Shown: positions 24,700 through 35,020, numbered from the stretch's first letter. The stretch: DNA of 64,000 nucleotides from Bacillus sp. FJAT-27916 (GCF_001183965.1 NZ_LFZV01000001.1:1-64000), one strand, 5' to 3'. Numbers and translations: made by a program. Notes: generated from the sequence alone by a model not told the origin.

Positions 24700-24789
24700 G
24701 ATGAATTCCTCCTCTAATAAAAGTGTTAATGATAGATTGTGCATGATTGAGGGCATTTATGCTCTTGAAGCCGGCGGGCCGAATTAATC

Positions 24790-25998
24790 TCAAATTGAAA
24801 TAGTGGATTGCTCTTGCGACCGGATTTCTCGTTCCTTCCTGCCGTGCAGCCGATTGTATAGGAAGATGAGGAATAAGGAGCAAACCCCTAAGTAAATAAA
24901 TAAATGACTGAATCCGGTGAAAGGTACAATGAGTCCAAGCAGTGATGGTCCAAAGCCAAGACCGCCGTCTAAAAAGATATAGAAGGTTGAAGTAGCGAGT
25001 CCCATACGATGAGGCGGTGTCAGCTTGATGGCAATCGCCTGTGTGCAGGATTGCATATTTCCAAAGCCAAGACCAATTAACACACCAGATAATAGCAGCG
25101 TAAGGGCATTGGACGCCGTACCGAGCAGCAGCATCCTTATTGCAAGCAGGATGAAGCCTGGATACATAATCACGTTTGGTCCCTTTATGTCCATCAACCG
25201 TCCGGTGAATGGACGTGACAATAGAATGGAGACAGCATAGATGACAAAGAAAAAGCTGGCGGCCTCCGTTAGGTTTCTCTCAGCTGCATAGGAATTCAGG
25301 AAAGAAAGGACACTTGAATAGCTAAAGGCAATGCCGAGCGTGATGAAGGCAATCGGGAGCGCCTTTGGCTCCAGATAGTCTGAAAGCTTGATCTCTTTTG
25401 TCTGTGGTGTCAATGCTTCAGTCTCAAGCGGCGGAATATGCGCAAAGAGAGAGAGCGTCAGCGAGATGGCGCCGAGTACCAGGCAGAAAAGAAAGATATT
25501 GGCGAATGTTGTGTGCTGGCTCATCAACAGACCGATGAACGGTCCGCAGGCGGTGGCAAGTGTTGCGCTCATGCTATAATAACCGATTCCTTCTCCTTTT
25601 CTGGAGGCCGGAATGATTTGGGCAATAATCGTACCGGATGCGGTGCTGGCCATTCCAAGTGCAAGTCCGTGCACGAAACGAGTGAACAGCAGGAAAGCGA
25701 TGCCGAACTCGAAAAAGTAAAGAAGAGTGGTCAGCGTAAATAACAGCGCTCCCACCCATAAGGTTCGTTTGCGGCCAAACTGGCTGATGAGCCGGCCCAT
25801 AAACAGACGACTGATCAATGTTCCGATGATAAATGTTCCGGTAACAAGCCCGGCTTGGCTTGCGGTTGCATGATACGTATCGGCGGCATACATGGCAATA
25901 GTAACAACAAGTAAGTAAAAGACAAGTGTGAGCAGGAAGTTAATGAACGAAATAAGAACAAAGTTTTTTGTCCATAATCTGTCCTTTAGCTCGGCCAT
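24790..25998 (-). CDS. MFS drug-type efflux transporter (YwoG-like)
   Basis: A 402-residue major facilitator protein with twelve predicted membrane segments. The loop 2-3 motif GRLISQFGRKRTLW is present, and RFVHGLALGMASTASGT resembles the segment-4 and 5 motifs of drug/H+ antiporters. ATG 25998 lies two bases after the MarR stop, so the two form one operon. B. subtilis has the same pair, ywoG-ywoH. The substrate is unknown; control by a MarR repressor suggests efflux of a toxic compound induced by its ligand. Confidence 0.8.
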   Translation of the reverse strand: MAELKDRLWTKNFVLISFINFLLTLVFYLLVVTIAMYAADTYHATASQAGLVTGTFIIGTLISRLFMGRLISQFGRKRTLWVGALLFTLTTLLYFFEFGIAFLLFTRFVHGLALGMASTASGTIIAQIIPASRKGEGIGYYSMSATLATACGPFIGLLMSQHTTFANIFLFCLVLGAISLTLSLFAHIPPLETEALTPQTKEIKLSDYLEPKALPIAFITLGIAFSYSSVLSFLNSYAAERNLTEAASFFFVIYAVSILLSRPFTGRLMDIKGPNVIMYPGFILLAIRMLLLGTASNALTLLLSGVLIGLGFGNMQSCTQAIAIKLTPPHRMGLATSTFYIFLDGGLGFGPSLLGLIVPFTGFSHLFIYLGVCSLFLIFLYNRLHGRKEREIRSQEQSTISI

Positions 25999-26000
25999 GT

Positions 26001-26426
26001 TTATTCCCCCTTTAATAAATTGGTGCGAATCTGCTTAAGAACATGAATCGCGTCCGTGAGTTTCTCCTCTTTAATCCCCTGTAAAATCTCTTGTTCAAAT
26101 TGATCGACAACAATGCGAATATCCTGATAAACGCTCTTGCCGCTCCTGGTGAGCTGCATTCGCTTCTCTCGTTTATCCGTGCTGGCAATCTGCTCGACAT
26201 AGCCCTGCTCCTGCAGGCGGTGGACCGTGCGGGTCGTCGTTGGTTTCTCAACACCAAGGTAATGAGACAGCTCCACGAGCGTAACGGATTCATACTTCGC
26301 CAGATAAAAGAGAACCGTCCACTGGGCACGCTGTATCTGATGTTTGCTGAGGATAGCGTTCAGCTGATTTTCAAACGGTCGATAAACAAGCATAAATTGA
26401 TAGAAGAATTCCTGAAATCCCTTCAT
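26001..26426 (-). CDS. MarR-family regulator (YwoH-like)
   Basis: A 141-residue winged-helix protein: LVELSHYLGVEKPTTTRTVHRLQEQGYVEQ is the DNA-recognition part and DKREKRMQLTRSG the wing. ATG 26426 is the start, with GGAGGT seven bases upstream. The perfect palindrome GTTACC-TTT-GGTAAC at 26450-26464, just upstream and next to a TATAAT box, is the likely operator, which indicates autoregulation together with the downstream transporter. Confidence 0.85.
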   Translation of the reverse strand: MKGFQEFFYQFMLVYRPFENQLNAILSKHQIQRAQWTVLFYLAKYESVTLVELSHYLGVEKPTTTRTVHRLQEQGYVEQIASTDKREKRMQLTRSGKSVYQDIRIVVDQFEQEILQGIKEEKLTDAIHVLKQIRTNLLKGE

Positions 26427-26449
26427 TGTATGTACCTCCACGCCATTTG

Positions 26450-26471
26450 GTTACCTTTGGTAACTATTATA
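26450..26471 (-). promoter_or_regulatory. MarR operator and -10 box
   Basis: GTTACC (26450-26455), TTT, GGTAAC (26459-26464) is a perfect inverted repeat. On the minus strand a TATAAT (26466-26471) abuts it, so a bound repressor would sit on the start site. Confidence 0.7.
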
Positions 26472-26535
26472 CTTTAGCAAATGGGACAGGGGAGTGTAAA
26501 GGGATTGAGGTCAGGGGAAGCGCAGCCATATAAAC

Positions 26536-26583
26536 ATAAAAAATCCCTCTTCAGGATCTATCAAAGATCTTACAGAGGGATTG
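26536..26583 (-). terminator. Terminator of uppP
   Basis: AATCCCTCT pairs with AGAGGGATT, with an inner AAGATC/GATCCT-type stem, and T6 follows on the minus strand. Confidence 0.8.
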
Positions 26584-26605
26584 TGATACGTTTTACAGCG
26601 ATGCC

Positions 26606-27421
26606 TTAAGCGAAAATAATGACTAATGTACCGACGATAAAGCAGTATATGGAGAAATAGCCAAGCTTCCCTTTTTGCATGATGTTCATAAACCATTTCA
26701 AAGAGAAGTAAGAGGCAACTAAGGAAGTAACGAACGCAAATAGGTACGGTACCATCAGTTGATTAATGGTTGGATCCGTTACTAAGTCGGAAACGGATAG
26801 GATCATTCCGCCTAGACTGATGGGAATGTAAAGGAAGAAGGAGAACTTTAAGGCAGTCTCACGATTCATTCCCATTGCCATAGAGGCAACAACGGTTGCA
26901 CCGGAGCGGCTGATTCCAGGAATCAAGGCAACAGCCTGCGCGCAGCCGACAATGATGGCATCCTTAAAGCTGAGCTCACCTTCTGTTTTCCGGCCTTTAA
27001 GATTTCGAATGAGCCATAAGGCAATACCAGTAATGATAAGGGTGAACCCGATAACACGTACGCCTTTAAAGATAGAGGCGATTTGGTCCTCAAACAGCAT
27101 CCCAATGACGGCCGCTGGAATGGTGCCGATAATGAGGTAAAGAATGAAATAGAAATCCTTCTTCATTTCATCGGTTTTCTCAGATGAGAAGAGGAATTCG
27201 AATCCGTTTTTAATAATTCTGGCTAAATCATGTCGATAAATAATCACAACTGCGATTAAGGATGCGAAGTTCACGAATAGCTCGAAGCTGAGCCCAGGTA
27301 TCTCCATGTTGAAAAAGTGCTGGAAGATAACCAAATGTCCGCTGGAGGATACAGGGATTGGTTCGGTAATCCCTTGAAGCAATCCTAGGAGGACATACTT
27401 GATAATTTCGATAAATTCCAC
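26606..27421 (-). CDS. uppP: Undecaprenyl-diphosphatase (UppP/BacA)
   Basis: A 271-residue membrane enzyme that removes phosphate from undecaprenyl diphosphate at the outer face of the membrane, recycling the cell-wall lipid carrier; extra copies give bacitracin resistance. Both signature blocks are present: [19 protein letters not shown] near the N-terminus (the Glu-rich and PxSSSGH parts) and [10 protein letters not shown] at mid-protein with the catalytic arginine. I chose GTG 27421, since GAGGAG lies eleven bases before it and immediately before the alternative GTG 27433. It is monocistronic. Confidence 0.9.
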   Translation of the reverse strand: MEFIEIIKYVLLGLLQGITEPIPVSSSGHLVIFQHFFNMEIPGLSFELFVNFASLIAVVIIYRHDLARIIKNGFEFLFSSEKTDEMKKDFYFILYLIIGTIPAAVIGMLFEDQIASIFKGVRVIGFTLIITGIALWLIRNLKGRKTEGELSFKDAIIVGCAQAVALIPGISRSGATVVASMAMGMNRETALKFSFFLYIPISLGGMILSVSDLVTDPTINQLMVPYLFAFVTSLVASYFSLKWFMNIMQKGKLGYFSIYCFIVGTLVIIFA

Positions 27422-27527
27422 TGCTATACACACTCCTCGTACAAAAATAACATGACACTATCATATCACAATCCGAACATCGTCCCATAAAGGTCTATGG
27501 AGTTATTATTTACCAATGGATAGAGGC

Positions 27528-27560
27528 GAAAAAAATGCTGCCACTCTTGTGACAGCATTG
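27528..27560 (-). terminator. Terminator of the amino-acid ABC operon
   Basis: AATGCTGTCAC pairs with GTGGCAGCATT, followed by T7 on the minus strand. Confidence 0.85.
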
Positions 27561-27570
27561 GTCTTTATTC

Positions 27571-28299
27571 TTATAATACTTTGTTCAAGAAATCCTGCGT
27601 ACGTTCATGCTGCGGGTTGGAGAAGATCTCTGTTGGTGTTCCCTTCTCAACAACATAGCCGCCGTCCATGAAGATGACTTGATCGGCAACCTCACGCGCA
27701 AAGCCCATTTCATGGGTTACGATGACCATTGTCATACCCTCGTTAGCCAATTGCTTGATAACATTCAATACCTCGCCGACCATCTCTGGGTCAAGGGCAC
27801 TTGTCGGTTCATCAAAGAGCATGATATCTGGGTTCATTGCTAGAGCGCGTGCAATCGCAACACGCTGCTTTTGACCGCCGGATAATTGTGCCGGCTTGGC
27901 ATTTGCTTTATCTTCAAGTCCAACTTGAGCAAGCAGTTTATGGGCTTGCTTCTCAGCTTCCTCTTTTGTTGCCTTTTTCAATTGAACCGGTGCCAGCGTA
28001 ATATTCTCAAGCACCGTCATATGAGGGAAGAGATTGAAATGCTGGAAGACCATCCCGATATTTTCGCGGACTTTGTTGATGTCCGTTTTTTTATCTGTGA
28101 TGATCACATCATCGACTTCAACCTCACCTTGGTTGACATCTTCAAGTAAGTTTAAGCAGCGGAGCAGGGTACTTTTACCAGAACCAGATGGACCAATTAA
28201 GCAGATGACTTCGCCTTCTTTGACTTCAAGGCTGATATCCTTTAGTACCTCAAGCTGTCCGTATGATTTCTTTAATCCTCTTACTTTAAGCTTTCCCAT
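27571..28299 (-). CDS. Polar amino-acid ABC transporter, ATPase
   Basis: A 242-residue ABC ATPase of the GlnQ/HisP group. Walker [10 protein letters not shown] is at residues 35-43, the signature LSGGQKQR and Walker [15 protein letters not shown] are present, and the H-loop histidine is in IVTHEMGFA. It powers the receptor-permease fusion encoded just upstream; its first 14 bases overlap the end of that gene, so the two are co-translated. Glutamine or another polar amino acid is the expected substrate; the sequence alone does not settle it. Confidence 0.85.
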   Translation of the reverse strand: MGKLKVRGLKKSYGQLEVLKDISLEVKEGEVICLIGPSGSGKSTLLRCLNLLEDVNQGEVEVDDVIITDKKTDINKVRENIGMVFQHFNLFPHMTVLENITLAPVQLKKATKEEAEKQAHKLLAQVGLEDKANAKPAQLSGGQKQRVAIARALAMNPDIMLFDEPTSALDPEMVGEVLNVIKQLANEGMTMVIVTHEMGFAREVADQVIFMDGGYVVEKGTPTEIFSNPQHERTQDFLNKVL

Positions 28300-29728
28300 T
28301 TTGGATCTTCCTTTCCATACGGTTCGATACTTTTGTCAAAATCATGATGATGATAAAGTACATAACACCGACGATGAGCCACATTTGGAAGGATTCCAGG
28401 TTACGGGCGATGATAATCTTACCGCTTTGCGTCAGCTCATTGATGCCGATAATTGAAAGGATGGATGTATCCTTTAGGGTAATAATGAATTGGTTAATGA
28501 TCGATGGAATCATTAAACGGATGGCCTGTGGAAGGATAACCTTCGCCATAGCCGTTTTGTATGGAAGTCCAAGGCTTCGAGCCGCTTCCATCTGTCCTTT
28601 ATCAACAGATTCAATCCCTCCGCGGACAATCTCAGCCATATAGGCACCAGCATTTAAGCTTAAGGTGATAATACCTGCTGTTACAGCCGAAATACGGAAG
28701 TCAAGTGCAGCCGGCAATCCAAAGTAGATGAAGAATGCTTGGACAATCAACGGCGTACCGCGGAATATATCTACGTAAATGGTCCCGATTGCGCGAAGCA
28801 CAGAGTTGTGCGCCACACGGCATAGACCGAATAATACACCCAAAATAGAGGCGATAATAAGCGAAACGACCGTTAAGATCAACGTCATTTTTAAGCCCTT
28901 CATGAGACTTGGGAAGCTTTCCTTCAACAAGCCGAAGAAGCCATTTTCTGTATCAGAGCTTTTCTTCGCTTCTAAATATTTATCAAGAATATCTTGGTAT
29001 TCACCAGATTCTTCAAGGTTAGCGAGACCATCATTGAACTTTTCAAGAAGCTCAGTGTTCTCACCTTTAGCGACAGCAAATCCATAAGAGCCGCCAACCT
29101 CTTTTTCAGTGACAATCTGAAGACCATTGCCTTGAGCTACCCCGTAAGCAAGGACCGGATAATCATCAAAGACGGCTTGAGAGTTGCCAGTTTTAACATC
29201 ATCATACATATTGGCAGAATCATCGAATGTGACAATTTTGAAGCCGTACTCATCCTGGATGCTTTGAGCAAAGCTTGCACCTTCTGTACCAGTCTTAACT
29301 GCTACTTTCTTGCCGTTTAGATCTTCATAAGAAGTTATGTCCTCATTTCCTTCAGCGACAGCCATAACGACGCCAGATTCGAAATAGGGATCAGAGAAAT
29401 CAAATTTACGTTTACGTTCATCAGTGATGCTCATGCCGGCAATTACGCCGTCCACTTGTTTTGATTCAAGAGCTTGTACCGCTGCATTGAAACCGAGCGG
29501 CTTAATTTCCACATTAAATCCTTGATCTTCCGCGATTGCATTCAGCAAATCGATATCTATACCGACGAATTCGCCATTTGTATCTTGGAATTCAAAAGGA
29601 GCAAACGTGATATCTGTTGCGATTGTATATGTTTTTCCCTCCGCACTTGTGAGGTTTGGGAATACAAATGAAGCAACCGAGATAACCGCTATCGCTAACG
29701 ATAACATTAACTTGGAAAATTTCTTCAT
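28286..29728 (-). CDS. Amino-acid ABC transporter, fused substrate-binding protein and permease
   Basis: A 480-residue fusion. A signal peptide (about 28 residues, no lipobox cysteine) leads to a solute-binding domain to about residue 260 ([39 protein letters not shown]). A permease domain of the His/Glu/Gln family follows, with five or so membrane segments, the FRGTPLIVQ block and the EAARSLGLP coupling loop. The receptor is thus tethered to the pore, as in the GlnPQ systems of lactic acid bacteria. One receptor per permease chain means two in the dimer. AAAGGAGG lies before ATG 29728. Substrate is likely glutamine or a related amino acid (inference). Confidence 0.85.
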   Translation of the reverse strand: MKKFSKLMLSLAIAVISVASFVFPNLTSAEGKTYTIATDITFAPFEFQDTNGEFVGIDIDLLNAIAEDQGFNVEIKPLGFNAAVQALESKQVDGVIAGMSITDERKRKFDFSDPYFESGVVMAVAEGNEDITSYEDLNGKKVAVKTGTEGASFAQSIQDEYGFKIVTFDDSANMYDDVKTGNSQAVFDDYPVLAYGVAQGNGLQIVTEKEVGGSYGFAVAKGENTELLEKFNDGLANLEESGEYQDILDKYLEAKKSSDTENGFFGLLKESFPSLMKGLKMTLILTVVSLIIASILGVLFGLCRVAHNSVLRAIGTIYVDIFRGTPLIVQAFFIYFGLPAALDFRISAVTAGIITLSLNAGAYMAEIVRGGIESVDKGQMEAARSLGLPYKTAMAKVILPQAIRLMIPSIINQFIITLKDTSILSIIGINELTQSGKIIIARNLESFQMWLIVGVMYFIIIMILTKVSNRMERKIQNGKA

Positions 29729-30074
29729 GTTGGAGCCTCCTTTAAAAATTCGTTAAGAAACCCTCTCTATATAGACACATTCTCGAATAGAAAAAGTGAT
29801 TGAGGAAAAGAGCAAAAAATGCATGTCTTTATGAGTATATAAAAAATTTCTATTCTTTTGCAATGAATTTCTTTCCATGCCAAATTATAGAAATATAGGG
29901 ATCTGGATATATTCTTTGGTATCAAACTGCTGTAAGAAGCTGATAAAAGTACATTTGCCATGCTTAGATTGCACAAGTGAAAGGGATTTTATGATAGGTG
30001 GAAAGAGTGAATATGTAACTGTTTTTAAAAAATTCTGAAATAATTTAAATAGAAAAGAATGTCTCTAATAAGTT
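29729..30074. other. Intergenic region, no gene seen
   Basis: About 345 AT-rich bases between the amino-acid ABC operon and the terminator of the next minus-strand gene. It should hold the ABC operon promoter; TATATAGAG near 29775 on the minus strand is a possible -10. No riboswitch or repeat was recognised. Confidence 0.4.
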
Positions 30075-30114
30075 AACAAGAAGAGACCAGGAAAATGATG
30101 GCCTGATCTCTTAC
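30075..30114 (-). terminator. Terminator of the membrane protein gene
   Basis: AAGAGATCAGG pairs with CCTGGTCTCTT, with CTTGTT following on the minus strand. Confidence 0.65.
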
Positions 30115-30125
30115 ATTCATTTATA

Positions 30126-31808
30126 TTATTTCAGGTTATCAATTTCAATGGTATTTACCGGTAAAAACGTTTCTCCTGTATCCATATAGGTGATGGATAC
30201 CTCATCTCCCTCCAGCAGATAAATAATGAGCGGTTCCTTTTCAGATGACATCGTATAGCTTTGGCGGTTATCAAGCAAGAAGGATACAATAGTATTTTCC
30301 CCTGATTTCTCTTTGTAAACCCGCAAAACCTTTCCACTCACCTGTTTTTCCTCTGAGGAAGAGGAACCTGATACGGTTCCGCCGCCTTTTTGGAGAGCGG
30401 TCTTATATAATTTCAAGGCTTCTGCTGGTGATGAAGCATAGGCAGTAATCTCAGGATTGGCAGCAGATACAATATGGTAATTCTGCAGATATCCATTTGA
30501 ATCGAGTACAGCTGTCAGCCAGCTGGCCTCGCCGTAGAAATTATAGAGGATTGGCATTTGGCCCTTCCATTTCTTCTCGATGAAGGCCTTCTCGATGATT
30601 TGGAGTGCTCCCTCTGAATCCATATAGGATTCCTCTAGACTGCCGGTATAATACGTTGCCTCACCAGTCCGAGCGTTTGTCAATGCATATCCGAGCATGG
30701 AGTCGACTCCTTCTTTCGGACTCGTGAAATCGGTGAAATAGTACATCACGCCATTCTCATCGAAAATCGGACTGACATTTGCCTCTGTTCCTTCATCGGA
30801 AGGGAGCTTAACGTCAGATTTCCCAAAATAGCTATTCCAGAAGCCGTGTACATAATTACCGAAGTAGCTGTTCTGAAGACTGACGGCCTCCGGTGCTACA
30901 GCACCATCAATGAATTCAGGGGCCTTCTCTAGCGAATAGGCTTTTGTTTTGCCTGTTTTAGCATCCATCACAGCGACACCTTTAACGGAGAAGCCATTGC
31001 GGGCAGAAATAAAGTCGCCATAGGACTGAACATAGAATGGATTGCCATTATCATCTATTTCAAGCTGAACATCCCCGTAGAAGATGTAGGTCGGATATTG
31101 AAGCCTAAACCAGCGCTCTGTTTCCTTGTTGAAATAAGAAGAAGGGGTGTAGGCCATTTCCGACTTAACGAAGGTCGGGTTAGCGGTGGAATCTGTTGCG
31201 CTCAGCATAAAGTAACCCGGTGTTTCCTTGCCTTTGAACCATTTAAAGAAGCCTGAGAATTCAACGGGAGCGATATACACATACTCTCCATTCACCTTTT
31301 GGATTTGCAGATTACCAAGCTCGTAATAGCTTGTGTTTGGTACCTGGCCAAAGGCCTTCTTCATTTTGTTGCGGGCGAAATCAGGAGGGACGCTCGCAGG
31401 TGTCTCCTTCTCGTCAAATGTCTTGATCTCCGTTTTCGTCTCCATCTTGGAAATGTCATATTTCTCATTTGCATTGAACATAAAGGCGGATAGGAGATAG
31501 GCACTCGCTAATAAACTGATGAGAAATAGAATGCCCTTGATTTTTTGCTCAAGCCCGCTTGACAGCAAAACACCAACAGCTGTGAAAATCAGGGCTGGGA
31601 GCCAGAGAGATGTCACATTTAAGTCTTGATTCGTTATGTAGTAATATAGAAAAAATCCGATCAAACAGAGGATGGCGAGTCCGCCAAAAGCCTGTACTCG
31701 CAATCTGCCTGTTAGGCGAATGTGAAGCCTCTCATTACTGGTAACTGGCAGCAGGACAAAAGCTGAAATAATTCCGACAATCAATGAATAAAGGATTAAA
31801 TACCCCAT
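30126..31808 (-). CDS. Membrane-anchored protein of unknown function
   Basis: A 560-residue protein. ATG 31808 is chosen because AAAGGAG is seven bases upstream; an earlier in-frame start lacks a site. Residues 1 to about 120 hold four membrane segments (MGYLILYSLIVGIISAFVLL and three more), followed by a large extracytoplasmic part with repeated beta-type motifs (GYFMLSATD, YTPSSYFNKETERWFRLQYP, FYGDVQLEIDDNGNPFYVQSYG) and a Ser-rich linker near residue 485 before a small C-terminal domain. I do not recognise the family with certainty; the layout recalls PepSY-like or peptidoglycan-facing proteins. It is monocistronic. Confidence 0.6.
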   Translation of the reverse strand: MGYLILYSLIVGIISAFVLLPVTSNERLHIRLTGRLRVQAFGGLAILCLIGFFLYYYITNQDLNVTSLWLPALIFTAVGVLLSSGLEQKIKGILFLISLLASAYLLSAFMFNANEKYDISKMETKTEIKTFDEKETPASVPPDFARNKMKKAFGQVPNTSYYELGNLQIQKVNGEYVYIAPVEFSGFFKWFKGKETPGYFMLSATDSTANPTFVKSEMAYTPSSYFNKETERWFRLQYPTYIFYGDVQLEIDDNGNPFYVQSYGDFISARNGFSVKGVAVMDAKTGKTKAYSLEKAPEFIDGAVAPEAVSLQNSYFGNYVHGFWNSYFGKSDVKLPSDEGTEANVSPIFDENGVMYYFTDFTSPKEGVDSMLGYALTNARTGEATYYTGSLEESYMDSEGALQIIEKAFIEKKWKGQMPILYNFYGEASWLTAVLDSNGYLQNYHIVSAANPEITAYASSPAEALKLYKTALQKGGGTVSGSSSSEEKQVSGKVLRVYKEKSGENTIVSFLLDNRQSYTMSSEKEPLIIYLLEGDEVSITYMDTGETFLPVNTIEIDNLK

Positions 31809-32018
31809 AATACACTCCTTTGTTAATTTACTTACTCTAATCATACGTATAAGGGAAGACAGATGATTCACTTTTTGCTCACATTATTTCCGTTTAAGTC
31901 TTACATTTGGCAAAGAAATAGATCAAGAGTGCTTTCAACCCCATTGTTCTTATCTTTCCATAACACGAAGTTTCAGATATTATTGAGTATATAGTTTGAT
32001 AGGAAAAGAGGGAACGGA

Positions 32019-33050
32019 ATGACTATTTTGATTACAGGCGGAGCCGGATACATCGGCAGCCATGCAGCAGTTGAATTTTTGAATGCAGGCTACGAGATTG
32101 TTGTCTTGGACAATCTTTCAAACAGTCAAAGAGAAGCGATTGATCGAGTAAAGGAATTAACCGGAAAGGACTTCCCATTCCATCAGGTCGACCTTCTCGA
32201 TTATGAAGCAGTGAACGAATTGTTCGAACAATATCCAATTGATTCGGTTATCCATTTTGCAGGGCTTAAGGCTGTTGGGGAGTCTGTAGCCATTCCGCTG
32301 AAATATTATGAGAATAACATTACAGGTACATTGAATCTATGCCGTATCATGGCTAGCCACGGTGTGAAGAAGCTTGTCTTCAGCTCTTCCGCAACTGTAT
32401 ATGGTATGCCGGACCGTGTGCCGATTGATGAGTCATTCCCATTGTCAGCGACAAATCCATATGGACGAACAAAGCTGATGATTGAAGAGATTCTACGCGA
32501 TGTGTATGTTTCTGACGCAGAATGGAGCATTGCCTTACTTCGTTATTTCAACCCAATCGGTGCTCATGAAACAGGTCGAATCGGTGAGAATCCGAATGGC
32601 ATTCCGAATAACTTGATGCCATATATCACGCAGGTAGCCATCGGGAAGCGCGAAAAGCTTTCAGTCTTCGGAAATGATTATGATACCCATGATGGTACAG
32701 GCGTACGTGATTACATCCACGTTGTAGACCTTGTAAAGGGCCATTTGAAGGCACTTGAGTATATTAATGACAAAACAGGTGTTGAAGCGTTCAACCTTGG
32801 GACAGGAACAGGCTACAGTGTGCTCGATATTGTCCATGCCTTTGAGAAAGCGAGCGGACAGCAAATTCCTTATGAAATAGTGGATAGAAGACCGGGGGAT
32901 ATTGCGGTATGCTACGCCAATGCTGACAAGGCAGCCCAATTGCTTGGCTGGACAGCAGATTTAAATCTTGAAGATATGTGCCGTGATTCTTGGAACTGGC
33001 AAAAGAAAAACCCGAACGGATATAAAGAAGATGAGCCTGCTGTGAAATAA
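32019..33050 (+). CDS. galE: UDP-glucose 4-epimerase
   Basis: A 343-residue extended SDR that interconverts UDP-glucose and UDP-galactose (and often the N-acetyl forms) with bound [11 protein letters not shown] is at residues 7-14, the catalytic serine lies in FSSSATVYG, and Tyr148 and Lys152 are in [16 protein letters not shown] is the usual substrate-binding block. Length is normal. No galK or galT is nearby, so it probably supplies UDP-galactose for cell-surface polymers. It is a single gene with a terminator. Confidence 0.9.
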   Translation: MTILITGGAGYIGSHAAVEFLNAGYEIVVLDNLSNSQREAIDRVKELTGKDFPFHQVDLLDYEAVNELFEQYPIDSVIHFAGLKAVGESVAIPLKYYENNITGTLNLCRIMASHGVKKLVFSSSATVYGMPDRVPIDESFPLSATNPYGRTKLMIEEILRDVYVSDAEWSIALLRYFNPIGAHETGRIGENPNGIPNNLMPYITQVAIGKREKLSVFGNDYDTHDGTGVRDYIHVVDLVKGHLKALEYINDKTGVEAFNLGTGTGYSVLDIVHAFEKASGQQIPYEIVDRRPGDIAVCYANADKAAQLLGWTADLNLEDMCRDSWNWQKKNPNGYKEDEPAVK

Positions 33051-33058
33051 GCAGGAAT

Positions 33059-33093
33059 GGGAGCAAGCGAATGGATCGCCTGCTCCTTTTTTT
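33059..33093 (+). terminator. Terminator of galE
   Basis: GGAGCA-GCGA pairs with TCGC-TGCTCC, followed by T7. Confidence 0.85.
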
Positions 33094-33160
33094 AATTGCT
33101 TGCGGCGCGCATCAAAGTCCGATACCCTTGATATAACAAAGATCAGGGGGTGGGCGGCTG

Positions 33161-33940
33161 ATGAAAATCGCTTGTTTGCAAATGGATATTAAGTATGGAG
33201 AACCGGACGCCAACCGAGAGAAGGCGAAAAGGATGATGGAGGAAGCTGCTGAGAATGGAGCTGATGTCATTGTCCTTCCAGAAATGTGGAATACCGGCTA
33301 TCAGCTTGATGAGCTGGCACAGATTGCTGACCAGGACGGACAGAATACAAAGGAGCTTCTATCAGCGCTTGCTGCAAAATATCAGGTAAACATCATCGGC
33401 GGATCGGTCTCGGTAAAAAGGAAAGAAAGCTACTATAATTCCATGTTCATTTTTGACCGCCAAGGAAATCAAGTGGGAGAGTATGATAAAGCCCATCTAT
33501 TCACTCTGATGGATGAGCATCACTATTTGGAGGCTGGACAGAGATCAAATTTCTTTCCAATCGATGGTATGCTATGCGGCGGTGTGATCTGCTATGATAT
33601 CCGCTTCCCGGAATGGATTCGCAAGCATGCGCTCGGCGGGGCCAATATCCTCTTTGTCCCAGCTGAATGGCCGAAGCCCCGTATCGACCATTGGGAGATT
33701 TTACTTAAAGCCCGTGCAATTGAAAACCAAATGTATGTTGTTGCTGTCAATCGTGTCGGAGCAGACCCAAAGAATATCTTCAACGGCCATTCCATGGTTA
33801 TTGCCCCTTGGGGAGAGGTCATCTTAAACGGAGGCGAGGAAGAAGGAATAGGCTATGCGGAGGTCGACCTTGACGAAGTCAGAAGAGTGAGGGAGCTCAT
33901 CCCAGTCTACAAGGACCGCCGCGAATCCTTATACGAATGA
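33161..33940 (+). CDS. mtnU: Carbon-nitrogen hydrolase, MtnU/omega-amidase type
   Basis: A 259-residue nitrilase-superfamily enzyme, the same length as B. subtilis MtnU (YkrU). The triad is complete: Glu41 in LPEMWN, Lys110 in EYDKAHLF and Cys144 in ICYDIRFPE. In B. subtilis MtnU sits in the methionine salvage cluster and is thought to act as an omega-amidase on alpha-keto-glutaramate-type products of transamination. Here it is not in an mtn cluster, so the role is inferred from similarity. AAGATCAGGGGGTGG-type site precedes ATG 33161. Confidence 0.75.
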   Translation: MKIACLQMDIKYGEPDANREKAKRMMEEAAENGADVIVLPEMWNTGYQLDELAQIADQDGQNTKELLSALAAKYQVNIIGGSVSVKRKESYYNSMFIFDRQGNQVGEYDKAHLFTLMDEHHYLEAGQRSNFFPIDGMLCGGVICYDIRFPEWIRKHALGGANILFVPAEWPKPRIDHWEILLKARAIENQMYVVAVNRVGADPKNIFNGHSMVIAPWGEVILNGGEEEGIGYAEVDLDEVRRVRELIPVYKDRRESLYE

Positions 33941-33970
33941 ACCAGCTCAAGCAGTGAACTTGGTAAATTT

Positions 33971-34009
33971 AAAAAGGGCTGCCCCCAAAGGGACAGCCTA
34001 AATTTTTAT
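33971..34009. terminator. Bidirectional terminator between mtnU and the siderophore receptor
   Basis: GGCTGCCCC pairs with GGGACAGCC; A-rich and T-rich flanks serve both converging genes. Confidence 0.8.
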
Positions 34010-34011
34010 GA

Positions 34012-34947
34012 TTATTTCTTAATAGACTCTAACACTAAATCGATCGTCACATCATTTGCGATTTTTGCATTTGTCGTCCAGTTGCTGGAATCCTCGAAGA
34101 AATACACTTGATCCTTCTCTACAGCAGGAATGGATTTATATACTGAACTGTTCTCCAATGTTTCAATTCCTTCCTCATTAGCTGCTGCTGCAATAAATAA
34201 ATGGTCAGCATCTAAATCAGCCAATGCCTCAAGAGAAATGGCTTGCCAAACATCCTGACTTTCGCCTAAATCACTAATATAGGTAGGCATTTTAATGCCA
34301 AGGTCCTTATAGAGTACATTAGAGGCATAACGATCTCCTTCAAACACGAAGAATTGCCCGCCTGTCACCCAAATGATTGCCGCTGATTCATCCCCGATGG
34401 CCTCTTTTACTTGAGCTTTTGCGTCCTCTGCTTTTTGCTCATAATCCTCAATTGCCTTCTCAGCAGTATCTTTCTTGCCGAAAAGCTCACCCATAACCGT
34501 TAATTGTGTTCTCCAGTCCTCTGTATCCTCAGATTTAAATACATAGGTTGGGGCAACCTTAGTATATTCCTCATACATGCCTTCTTGGATGGCAGCTTCG
34601 GACTCGAACATGATTAGGTCCGGTTCCGCTTCAATAACATCCTCAATTGGCATATCCCATGAAATCAATGGAACATCAGCAAGCTTATCTTGCAGGTATG
34701 TATGAACAGAGGTACCGATTGACCATTGAGCTGCAGGAGTAAGGCCAAGTGTCACAAGATAATCCTCCATATTAGGAGCAAGAATTTTCTTTGGATTTGC
34801 TGGAAATGTCATTTCTCCGACAGCATCTGTCACCTTTTTCTCAGAGCTGCTCTCCTCCGAGCTGTTATTTGAACTGCATGCCCCAAGAACAAGCATCAGG
34901 CAGGCAAGGCATATCATTGTAAACCATGATTTCTTACTTATTACCAT
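34012..34947 (-). CDS. Iron-siderophore ABC transporter, binding lipoprotein
   Basis: A 311-residue lipoprotein with the lipobox LVLGAC (Cys24) and a Ser-rich tether. The rest is a FecB/FhuD-like helical-hinge binding protein (KILAPNMEDYLVTLGLTPAAQW; VWQAISLEALADLDADHLFI). It captures an iron-siderophore outside the membrane and delivers it to the divergently encoded permease pair and ATPase. The group YfiY/FeuA is the nearest in B. subtilis, so a hydroxamate or catecholate is possible, not resolved here. Its promoter overlaps a Fur box. Confidence 0.85.
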   Translation of the reverse strand: MVISKKSWFTMICLACLMLVLGACSSNNSSEESSSEKKVTDAVGEMTFPANPKKILAPNMEDYLVTLGLTPAAQWSIGTSVHTYLQDKLADVPLISWDMPIEDVIEAEPDLIMFESEAAIQEGMYEEYTKVAPTYVFKSEDTEDWRTQLTVMGELFGKKDTAEKAIEDYEQKAEDAKAQVKEAIGDESAAIIWVTGGQFFVFEGDRYASNVLYKDLGIKMPTYISDLGESQDVWQAISLEALADLDADHLFIAAAANEEGIETLENSSVYKSIPAVEKDQVYFFEDSSNWTTNAKIANDVTIDLVLESIKK

Positions 34948-34991
34948 TGATTAATCCTCCTTTAAATTGTAAAATATACTGGTTATACTGA

Positions 34992-35020
34992 ATGATAATT
35001 ATTCTCATTTACAAAGTCAA
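34992..35020 (-). promoter_or_regulatory. Fur box over the siderophore receptor promoter
   Basis: TGATAAT-T-ATTCTCA (34993-35007) matches the B. subtilis 7-1-7 Fur site at all but one of the defined positions. On the minus strand TTGACT (-35, 35015-35020) and TATCAT (-10, 34992-34997) are 17 bases apart and enclose it. Repression by iron-loaded Fur is expected, and the divergent permease genes may be covered too. Confidence 0.8.
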
